From Bacteroidota bacterium (GTDB lineage Bacteria; Bacteroidota; Bacteroidia; Chitinophagales; Chitinophagaceae), in NCBI GenBank assembly GCA_023411775.1, contig JAEYOL010000124.1, positions 1-19,849 on the forward strand: a stretch of DNA of 19,849 bases. The letters run 5' to 3'. Of this stretch, positions 1-6,147 are shown piece after piece (within the stretch, counting starts at the first letter, position 1; every line of letters starts with the position of its first letter). The position numbers and the translations under genes were made by a program. The notes below the pieces were generated by a model. It was given only the letters and a program-made list of their open reading frames with translations. It was not told the origin of the DNA and searched no databases.

Positions 1-719
1 GGCGGATCATCAGGGTGTATAGCCATTTGCAAACCGCATTCTTCAGCTACAGGTACAACCTGCTGTAAAAAATAAAACAGGTGCTGTTTTAATGCAGCCG
101 CGTCAATATGCTCGTAGGTTTTTAATGCGGCCAGGATTTGCTGGGGCGTAAATTTTTCCTCACTGCCAGGTAGACCCAGCAGGGCATTATTGTATAGTAT
201 ATCTTTTTCTTCCTGGCTCATCGCGTTCAGCCTGGCTTCCGCCCTGCTGATCTCCTCCGGCGTATAATCTTTTTCAGCACCGGGACGTTTCAGCAGGAAA
301 ATGTCGAAGGCGATAAAAGCTGATTTTTCGAAACGAAGGGCCTTGCTTCCATCGGGCATGGTGTAAAAAATATCGGTGCGCATCCAGTCGAGGATCGGCA
401 TAAAATTATAGGTCACCACTTTCAAACCACAGCTTGCGACATTTAGAAGGCTTTGTTTATAGTTTTCGATATGTTTTTTGTAATCACCTGTTTGCTTTTT
501 GATATCCTCGCTTACCGGAAGACTTTCAATCACGGTCCAGCTCATTCCCGCGTCATTGATAACCTGTTTCCTTTTATTTATTTCTTCCACTGTCCATATC
601 TCGCCAACCGGTATATGGTGAAGGGCCGTGACAATACATACACAACCTGCCTGCCGGATATCGGCCAGGCTTACCGGGTCATTGGGTCCGAACCATCGCA
701 TGGTTTGATGCATCATCAT
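1..719 (-). CDS. uxuA: Mannonate dehydratase UxuA, partial (3' end beyond the left edge)
   Basis: Dehydrates D-mannonate to 2-keto-3-deoxy-D-gluconate, the cytoplasmic step of glucuronate catabolism after fructuronate reduction. The minus-strand frame is open from about 749 to the window edge. The translation shows UxuA hallmarks in order: QTMRWFGPNDPVSLADIRQA at the N-terminus, TALHHIPVGEIW, VVTYNFMPILDWMRTDI, and near the edge MAIHPDDPP. About 239 residues are visible, against about 390 for the family. The start is placed at ATG 719 (MMMHQTMRWFGP), because family members begin only a few residues before this motif. An in-frame ATG at 749 would add ten unrelated residues. The gene lies in the same direction as the xylose genes but is separated from them by about 700 bp and a hairpin, so it is probably transcribed on its own. 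It fits the glucuronate side chains released by the GH67 enzyme of this locus. The family call is very secure and the exact start is less so. Confidence 0.95.
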   Translation of the reverse strand, partial: MMMHQTMRWFGPNDPVSLADIRQAGCVCIVTALHHIPVGEIWTVEEINKRKQVINDAGMSWTVIESLPVSEDIKKQTGDYKKHIENYKQSLLNVASCGLKVVTYNFMPILDWMRTDIFYTMPDGSKALRFEKSAFIAFDIFLLKRPGAEKDYTPEEISRAEARLNAMSQEEKDILYNNALLGLPGSEEKFTPQQILAALKTYEHIDAAALKQHLFYFLQQVVPVAEECGLQMAIHPDDP

Positions 720-780
720 TGGAAATCCGTTTTGAGTAAATGTAAGCATAATATACTTTGGCCGGGAAGACAGGGAGACG

Positions 781-1018
781 GGAAGAAAACTATTTTTTAA
801 TGTAATGAGTGGGTAAGAATCAATTTGCCGGGAAGGCGGCAAGGCGGGAAGGAAACTTCTTTACCATACCTAACACGACGAAATTTAAAAGTAAGTAATC
901 AGGAAGAAAACAATTTTTTAATGTAATGAGTGGTAAGAATCAATTTGCCGGGAAGGCGGCGAGGCGGAAAGGAAACTTCTTTACCATACCTAACACGACG
1001 AAAATTTAAAAGTAATCA
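781..1018. repeat. Tandem duplication, two copies of about 118 bp
   Basis: Copy 1 spans 781-901 and copy 2 spans 902-1018. Each starts GGAAGAAAAC, continues with ATTTTTTAATGTAATGAGTG, then AATCAATTTGCCGGGAAGG, and ends GACGAAA..TTTAAAAGTAA. They differ by a few substitutions and small indels, for example an extra GTAA near the end of copy 1. A third copy appears to begin at 1019 (GGGAGAAAACGG) but stops after about 12 bp. A shorter degenerate match to the core (GCCGGGAAG..., then CGGGAAGAAAACT) lies at about 761-790. Each copy contains a small inverted repeat TTGCCG / CGGCAA (825-842 in copy 1), with one mismatch in copy 2. Confidence 0.92.
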
Positions 1019-1072
1019 GGGAGAAAACGGAGCAAAAAAGAGGGTTCAAAAATACTCGCCGTCTTAGCTTAT

Positions 1073-1150
1073 CGGCAACAACTTGCCGCCTTACAGTCCC
1101 GATTGCTATCGCGATCCCCGCAATTTGCGGCCATCTAAAAATAGAAGAGC
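1073..1150. repeat. Cluster of short inverted repeats
   Basis: Three consecutive small dyads are visible: CGGCAA-CAAC-TTGCCG (1073-1088, perfect), GATTGC-TATC-GCGATC (about 1101-1116, one mismatch) and CCGCA-ATT-TGCGG (about 1118-1130, perfect). The first uses the same hexamers as the hairpin inside the neighbouring tandem repeat. The block has no credible protein. It may be a relic of a dispersed intergenic repeat or a structured RNA, and the sequence alone does not decide. Confidence 0.4.
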
Positions 1151-1203
1151 CGTCCCGACGACAGCCCTTCACTTGCTTAACAGAGAAAAACTAAACTGAA
1201 TTG

Positions 1204-1246
1204 CCTGCGACACCTGGAAAATTGATCCTTCCAGGCTTCCGGCAGG
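1204..1246. repeat. Nested inverted repeat (hairpin)
   Basis: The inner arms CCTGGAA (1213-1219) and TTCCAGG (1229-1235) form a perfect 7-bp stem with a 9-nt loop. The outer arms CCTGC (1204-1208) and GCAGG (1242-1246) can pair around it. No T-tract follows on either strand, so I do not call it a terminator. Its role is unknown. Confidence 0.45.
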
Positions 1247-1361
1247 ATAAAAATTTAGGGTTAATGGTGTGCTTTACCACTAAATCGCAAGGGTCAGGGA
1301 AAGGTCATCAACCTGGATCTGATTTTTGGAATAATTTCAAAAAACGGATACTCCTCAAATG

Positions 1362-1394
1362 GCAATGCGCCGGGCTTATTGCCCGACGCATTGC
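1362..1394 (-). terminator. Strong hairpin downstream of the symporter gene, probable transcript end
   Basis: The arms are GCAATGCG + CGGGC (1362-1369, 1371-1375) and GCCCG + CGCATTGC (1381-1385, 1387-1394). They form a 13-bp stem with one C/A mismatch and a 5-nt loop, about 30 bp past the stop codon of the symporter gene. This is the position expected for the 3' end of the xylBA-symporter transcript. There is no immediate T-tract on the minus strand, so it could instead stabilise the RNA 3' end rather than act as a textbook intrinsic terminator. Confidence 0.6.
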
Positions 1395-1424
1395 GCAAAT
1401 CGATATTGTTACGCTGAAAAACGG

Positions 1425-3071
1425 CTATTTCGCCACACCCAGCGGTGAGAAATAAACAAATACCGCTACAATAAAGGCCACCACTATCAGCGACAGGATC
1501 ACATCCCACTTGTTCCAGCTGGCGCGACTGGCTGCACGGTCTTCGGCAACCGTTGTAGCAAAGGTCAGACCGCGGATCTGTTCCTCGCTTGGCTTTTGCG
1601 TGAGCAGGCTCACCACAACCATCACCACCACCGCGAAAAGGAACAGGTAAATACAGAAATAGAGGAAATTGATCGTTGCGAAATCATATAAAATACCACT
1701 AAGACTGGTTTGAAATAATTCCAGGGTGAGTTTGATCAGCCCGATGATGAACCCGGCTACCATGGCAGAATAGGCGCCGGTAGCATTCAGGCGTTTGAAG
1801 AATACGCCAAACAAAAACACTGCGGCAATAGGTGGAGCCAAATAGGACTGTACACTTTGCAGGTAATTATAGAGTGAACTGGAAATACGTCCCATCATCG
1901 GGATCCATATCATTCCCAGCAAAACCACCACACCTGTCGCGATACGACCCACCCGCACCAATTCCTTACCACTGGCCTGTGGTTTCATCTTCTGGTAAAT
2001 ATCCATGGTGAATAACGTAGAACATGCGTTGTAAACAGAAGCCAACGAAGCCATCAATGCAGCCAGCAAACCACCAGCCAGCAAGCCTCTAAGTCCCATC
2101 GGCATGATCTGCTCTACCATGGCGGGGAAAGCAGCATTGTAATCTGTTTGTCCATCGCTGTTCAAAGGCAGTATCAACTCACCACGTGAATGCAATACAT
2201 AAGCGATAAGCCCGGGAATAAGGAAAATAAAAAATGGAAGCAACTTAAGGTAAGCCGCGAAGATCGTTCCCCTACGGGCTTCTCTTTCATTCCTACCGGC
2301 CAGACAACGCTGCACGATATGCTGGTCGGTACACCAATACCAAAGACCTACGATAGGCGAGGCAAACAGGATACCGAGCCATGGAAATTCAGGATCACTC
2401 AGTGGGCGGAACATGTTCAATTTCTCCGGCGGCACCGCGGCGATCATGCCGCTCCAGCCACCTACTTTATCCAATCCGAAATACAACAACACCGCCGAAC
2501 CGATCAATAATACAAATGCCTGGATGGCTTCCGTGTACATCACGGCATGCAGACCTCCGAAAATAGTATACACGCCGGTCACGATCACCAGGATGATAGC
2601 CCCTTCCCAGAATCCTACGCCCAGGAATTGATTGAATACAAGTGCGCCGGCAAAAATAGTAACTGATGCTTTGGCGATCACATAGCTCAGCAATTGTATG
2701 ATCGAAAGCAAGCGACGCGCTTTTGCATTGAATCGCCGCTCGAGGAATTCAGGCATGGTGTACACATTGCTTCGCATATAAAACGGAACAAACACCCAGC
2801 CCAGTATCAACACAATGTAAGAGTGCAACTCATAGTGACCCATCGGGGTACCCGACCTGGCCGCCTCACCGGCGAGGCCCACAATATGCTCGGAGCCCAC
2901 ATTCGAAGCCAGGATAGAGGCACCGATCACCCACCATCCGAGGTTGCGATTGGCCAAAAAATAATCTGTTGGGGATTCTTTACTTTTCCGGATTGACCAG
3001 ATCGAGATACCGGCAATGACCAGCATGTAAAGAATCAAAAATATCCAGTCGACGGTGCCAAGAAAATTCAT
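1425..3071 (-). CDS. SGLT-like sodium/sugar symporter (SSS family), probable xylose uptake
   Basis: Inner-membrane symporter of the solute:sodium family (548 aa; the usual length is 520-600 with about 14 membrane helices). Motifs in order: DYFLANRNLGWW (36-47), the sodium-site segment ASNVGSEHIVGLAGEA (55-70), YTMPEFLERRF (104-114), WYWCTDQHIVQRCLAG (244-259), MPMGLRGLLAGGLLAALMAS (323-342), SVYNACSTLFTMDIY (345-359) and the later YLQSVQSYLAPPIAAVF. From memory, the CTDQ-IVQRCL and QS..SYL.PPIAAVF segments closely match animal SGLT1, including its sugar-binding glutamine. The whole protein is strongly hydrophobic. It lies 27 bp after xylA and is the last gene of the xylB-xylA-symporter operon, so D-xylose is the likely substrate (inference; glucose, galactose or a short xylo-oligosaccharide remain possible). 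Confidence 0.93.
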   Translation of the reverse strand: MNFLGTVDWIFLILYMLVIAGISIWSIRKSKESPTDYFLANRNLGWWVIGASILASNVGSEHIVGLAGEAARSGTPMGHYELHSYIVLILGWVFVPFYMRSNVYTMPEFLERRFNAKARRLLSIIQLLSYVIAKASVTIFAGALVFNQFLGVGFWEGAIILVIVTGVYTIFGGLHAVMYTEAIQAFVLLIGSAVLLYFGLDKVGGWSGMIAAVPPEKLNMFRPLSDPEFPWLGILFASPIVGLWYWCTDQHIVQRCLAGRNEREARRGTIFAAYLKLLPFFIFLIPGLIAYVLHSRGELILPLNSDGQTDYNAAFPAMVEQIMPMGLRGLLAGGLLAALMASLASVYNACSTLFTMDIYQKMKPQASGKELVRVGRIATGVVVLLGMIWIPMMGRISSSLYNYLQSVQSYLAPPIAAVFLFGVFFKRLNATGAYSAMVAGFIIGLIKLTLELFQTSLSGILYDFATINFLYFCIYLFLFAVVVMVVVSLLTQKPSEEQIRGLTFATTVAEDRAASRASWNKWDVILSLIVVAFIVAVFVYFSPLGVAK

Positions 3072-3098
3072 AATGCAAGTTTTGGTAAAGGGAGTTTA

Positions 3099-4427
3099 TC
3101 AGATAAATCGGTTGATCATGTTTTCAAAATATTCCTGGCGTCCGCTCCTGGTTGCCGGCGCACCATTCTGCAAAGCATAAGCCCTTAGGTCTTCAAGTGA
3201 TAACTTACCATCCTCAAATTCTTTTCCCTTACCACTATCAAACGACGCATACCTTTGACTGCGGTTCTTTTTGTAATCTGAGCGCTGCAATACATTATCA
3301 GCAGTTATCAGCGCACGGGCAAATGCATCCATGCCACCAATATGCGCATGGAACAGGTCTTCGGGATCGGTAGAATTGCGCCGCACTTTTGCGTCGAAGT
3401 TGATACCCCCGCCTTTAAAGCCTCCCGCTTCCAGTATCACCAGCATCGCTTCGGTGAGTTCGTATACATCGTTGGGAAACTGGTCGGTGTCCCAGCCATT
3501 CTGGTAGTCGCCACGGTTGGCATCAATGCTGCCAAGCAAACCCGCATCGGCAGCCACCTGCAATTCATGTGCGAAGGTGTGACCAGCCAATGTAGCATGG
3601 TTTACTTCAATATTCAAACTGAAATCGTCCAGCAGATCGTATTGTCTTAAAAACCCGATCACGGTTTCGGAATCGTAATCATACTGGTGCTTGGACGGCT
3701 CGCAGGGTTTTGGTTCAATAAAAAACTTTCCTTTAAACCCATGACTGCGGGCATAGTCCTTCGCGGTATGCAGGAACCTGGCCATATGTTCCTTTTCTCT
3801 TTTCATATTCGTGTTGAGCAGGCTCATATAACCTTCGCGTCCGCCCCAGAACACATAATTTTCTCCGCCAAGCGCTATGGTAGAATCCAGCGCAGCCTTC
3901 ACCTGGGCGGCTGCGTGAGTTAACACATGAAAATCGGGATTGGTAGCAGCGCCATTCATATATCGCCGGTTGGAGAAAAGGTTGGCTGTGCCCCATAATA
4001 ATTTTACACCTGTTTCTTTTTGTTTTTGTGATAAATAATCCGTGATTGCCTGCAGCCTTCTTTCATTTTCGGCGACATCATCGGTATAGTCTACTACATC
4101 CACATCATGAAAACAATAATAAGGCATCCCCAGCAGGGTAATGAATTCGAAGGCTGCATCCGCCTTTGCTTTCGCTCTTTCGATGGGATCCTTGATATCA
4201 TTCCAGGGAAAAAGATGGGTTGGTTCACCAAATGGATCGGCACCACTGCCACAGAATGAATGCCAGTATGCGCAGGCGAAACGAAGGTATTCCTTCATGG
4301 ACTTTCCTGCTACGATCTTATTTTCATCATACCAACGAAATGCTAAAGGATTGTCCGTATCCTTTCCTTCGTATTTTATTTGGGAGATGCCTTTAAATAA
4401 AGTTGCGGACTCTGTTGAAACTGCCAT
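3099..4427 (-). CDS. xylA: Xylose isomerase XylA
   Basis: Cytoplasmic, divalent-metal-dependent isomerase converting D-xylose to D-xylulose. At 442 aa with its N-terminal extension it belongs to the longer class II form, as in E. coli and Bacteroides. Visible motifs: FHDVDV with catalytic His107 and Asp110, YVFWGGREGY (191-200), FIEPKPCEPSKHQYDYD with metal ligand Glu238 and Lys240, LNIEVNHATLAGH (271-283, Glu274 and His277), IDANRGD (301-307) and WDTDQFP (312-318, Asp313). All key residues are present and the frame is intact to the end (NRFI). The gene sits 28 bp downstream of xylB and 27 bp upstream of the symporter, so the three form one operon. The start MAVSTESATLFKGISQIKYEG is typical of the family. 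Confidence 0.98.
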   Translation of the reverse strand: MAVSTESATLFKGISQIKYEGKDTDNPLAFRWYDENKIVAGKSMKEYLRFACAYWHSFCGSGADPFGEPTHLFPWNDIKDPIERAKAKADAAFEFITLLGMPYYCFHDVDVVDYTDDVAENERRLQAITDYLSQKQKETGVKLLWGTANLFSNRRYMNGAATNPDFHVLTHAAAQVKAALDSTIALGGENYVFWGGREGYMSLLNTNMKREKEHMARFLHTAKDYARSHGFKGKFFIEPKPCEPSKHQYDYDSETVIGFLRQYDLLDDFSLNIEVNHATLAGHTFAHELQVAADAGLLGSIDANRGDYQNGWDTDQFPNDVYELTEAMLVILEAGGFKGGGINFDAKVRRNSTDPEDLFHAHIGGMDAFARALITADNVLQRSDYKKNRSQRYASFDSGKGKEFEDGKLSLEDLRAYALQNGAPATRSGRQEYFENMINRFI

Positions 4428-4455
4428 CTTTTGGGAAAATTAATTGGTTTAAAAA

Positions 4456-5976
4456 TTAAGATATATTCTCTGGCATAGCGTTCGTTCGTATTTCCTGCCT
4501 GCTCAACTGTTCAAGAAGTAGTTCCTTCCAACGTTGATACAGCTCGTTGTATTGCCGAGTGTCATCGGGCTCTACGGTAGCATCGGGTTTGCGGTTCGCC
4601 ATCGCTGCAGCAGCACTTTCATAAATACCAGCGCCAATGCCGGCACCTATTGCCGCACCGAAGCTGCCGTCGCCTTCATAAAACTCAACAGCTACATTGT
4701 TCGCATTAACAAAAGCCCTGGTAAATACATCACTCAGAAACAGGTTGGTTTTTCCAGCACGAATGATAGTGGGATCTATGCCATTTTCCCTCATGATGTC
4801 CAACCCATAGCGAAATGAAAACGCAATCCCTTCCTGCACAGCCCGGGTAATATGCGCTGTCTGGTGAATATTAAAATCAAGTCCCGAGAGATGACCGCCC
4901 ACAATCCTGTTGTTGAGCATTCTCTCGGCACCATTACCAAATGGTAACGCCAACAATCCTTCGGCGCCCACCGGTACTTTAGCTGCAGATTCATTCAAAG
5001 TAACATAATCTTGCGAATCACCCATAATATTTTTTGCCCATCGGTTGAAAATACCCACCCCGTTTATACATAACAGGATACCGATACGTTTCTCTCCGCC
5101 GGTATGATTAACATGGGCAAAGCTATTGATCCGTGATTGCAGGTCATAGCTCAGCTCGTCGGCCACACCGTAAATCACACCCGAGGTGCCAGCTGTGGCT
5201 GCAACCTCACCAGGCTGTAGCACATTCAACGACAAAGCATTGTTGGGCTGGTCGCCAGCTTTGTACGATACAGGTGTGCCGGCCCTGATGGATAACCCCC
5301 GGGCTATGTCCTCTTTCACATGGCCATGGACTGAAAATAATGGTTGAATCGCCGGAAATACTTTTTTATCAAAATCAAAATATCCCAGCACATCCTCGGA
5401 AAGCTCATCTTTTGTAAAATCCCAGAATATACCTTCAGAAAGTGCCGAATTGGTGGTCGTTAAGTCACCGGTAAATTTCATGGCGATGAAGTCCCCGGGT
5501 AGCATCATCCTGTCAATCCGATCATATACCGAAGGTTCGTTTTTCTTTACCCATGCGAGTTTACTGGCTGTAAAATTGCCGGGTGAGTTAAGTAAAGTTG
5601 ATAAGCACTTCTCCTCGCCTATTTCGACGAATGCCTTCTCACCAATCTCCACCGCACGACTATCGCACCAGATGATGGCATTCCGGATAGGCTGTTGTTG
5701 TTTGTCAGTTAAAACAAGCCCGTGCATCTGGTAGGCTATACCAATTGCTGCTATATCCTCCGGTTTGTACAATTTAGTGGCATGACATTTTAAGATGGCC
5801 TGCTTCACATGTTCCCACCATTGACCCGGATCCTGTTCGGCCCAACCTGTACGCGGCGCAATAATACCTACCTCGGTATCCGGGTAACGAGCGCTGGCAA
5901 CACAACGTTGCGTTTGCGCATCCACGACAGACACTTTTATTGAGGAGGTGCCAAGATCAATTCCTAATAATAACAT
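4456..5976 (-). CDS. xylB: Xylulokinase XylB (FGGY family)
   Basis: Phosphorylates D-xylulose to D-xylulose 5-phosphate with ATP, feeding the pentose phosphate pathway. The 506 aa match the family length. Motifs: LGIDLGTSSIK (4-14, phosphate loop with Asp7), TGWAEQDPGQWW (43-54), YQMHGLVLTD (82-91), MLPGDFIAMKFTG (158-170), the catalytic-Asp segment AGDQPNNAL (240-248, Asp242) and the ATP-binding TAGTSGVIYG (261-270). The C-terminal lobe has VQEGIAFSFRYGLDIMRENG and GKTNLFLSDVFTRAF. The substrate assignment follows from the neighbouring xylA. It is the first gene of the leftward xylose operon and starts about 110 bp after the susD terminator, so it has its own promoter. Two copies of an 11-bp direct repeat lie just upstream. 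Confidence 0.97.
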   Translation of the reverse strand: MLLLGIDLGTSSIKVSVVDAQTQRCVASARYPDTEVGIIAPRTGWAEQDPGQWWEHVKQAILKCHATKLYKPEDIAAIGIAYQMHGLVLTDKQQQPIRNAIIWCDSRAVEIGEKAFVEIGEEKCLSTLLNSPGNFTASKLAWVKKNEPSVYDRIDRMMLPGDFIAMKFTGDLTTTNSALSEGIFWDFTKDELSEDVLGYFDFDKKVFPAIQPLFSVHGHVKEDIARGLSIRAGTPVSYKAGDQPNNALSLNVLQPGEVAATAGTSGVIYGVADELSYDLQSRINSFAHVNHTGGEKRIGILLCINGVGIFNRWAKNIMGDSQDYVTLNESAAKVPVGAEGLLALPFGNGAERMLNNRIVGGHLSGLDFNIHQTAHITRAVQEGIAFSFRYGLDIMRENGIDPTIIRAGKTNLFLSDVFTRAFVNANNVAVEFYEGDGSFGAAIGAGIGAGIYESAAAAMANRKPDATVEPDDTRQYNELYQRWKELLLEQLSRQEIRTNAMPENIS

Positions 5977-5990
5977 CCACGATCATTTTG

Positions 5991-6017
5991 TCTAAAAATA
6001 AATCATTCTAAAAATAA
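5991..6017. repeat. 11-bp direct repeat in the xylB upstream region
   Basis: TCTAAAAATAA occurs at 5991-6001 and again at 6007-6017, a 16-bp period, only 14 bp before the xylB start codon. Read on the minus strand the copies are TTATTTTTAGA. Each contains TATTTTTA, which matches the Bacteroidota -7 element TAnnTTTG at seven of eight positions. They may be alternative -7 elements or binding sites for a regulator. No good -33 TTTG is seen at the right distance, so this is tentative. Confidence 0.45.
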
Positions 6018-6021
6018 GGAA

Positions 6022-6037
6022 GGATGAAAAATCATCC
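6022..6037. repeat. Small inverted repeat upstream of xylB
   Basis: GGATGA-AAAA-TCATCC forms a perfect 6-bp stem with a 4-nt loop between the susD terminator and the xylB direct repeats. It is too short to assign a function and could be an operator half-site pair or chance. Confidence 0.3.
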
Positions 6038-6087
6038 CTCCTGCGATTACTGCGAGAACTGCTACGCGAAAAAAAGCTTTTTACTTA

Positions 6088-6121
6088 AAAACCGGGAACA
6101 GCTTCCCTAATTCCCGGTTTT
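6088..6121 (-). terminator. Intrinsic terminator after susD
   Basis: The arms AAAACCGGGAA (6088-6098) and TTCCCGGTTTT (6111-6121) form a perfect 11-bp stem with a 12-nt loop. Read on the minus strand the stem ends in GGTTTTTAAG, giving the expected U-tract. It lies about 27 bp past the susD stop codon and separates the susCD transcript from the xylB operon. Confidence 0.85.
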
Positions 6122-6147
6122 GTTCTATGGCGTGATTTTTCTGATTC

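Larger units (their letters stand above)
720..1424. other. Long intergenic region, no convincing gene
   Basis: About 700 bp lie between uxuA and the symporter gene. Open frames here are short, do not resemble known proteins, and overlap repeats. The region holds a 118-bp tandem duplication (781-1018), a degenerate extra copy of its core at about 757-790, a cluster of small inverted repeats (about 1073-1150), a nested hairpin (1204-1246), and a strong hairpin at 1362-1394 close to the symporter stop codon. The uxuA promoter must lie in the left part. I could not identify any RNA family by eye. Confidence 0.7.

Noticed and set aside
453..800. 115-codon plus-strand open frame opposite uxuA
   Set aside because: It overlaps the conserved N-terminal half of uxuA on the other strand and runs into the repeat region. 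It does not resemble any known protein.
781..1018. Tandem repeats considered as a CRISPR array
   Set aside because: There are only two units of 118 bp that are similar along their whole length, with no variable spacers and no cas genes.
990..1172. 60-codon minus-strand frame over the dyad-rich block
   Set aside because: It overlaps repeats and hairpins, has a composition unlike a real protein, and lacks any recognisable motif. It is more likely a spurious frame in a non-coding repeat.
3106..3114. AATCGGTTG, a 9-bp match to the core of the LacI-type operators (reverse strand)
   Set aside because: It lies inside the last codons of xylA, lacks the outer TGCA arms, and a 9-bp match is expected by chance in a window of this size with relaxed searching.
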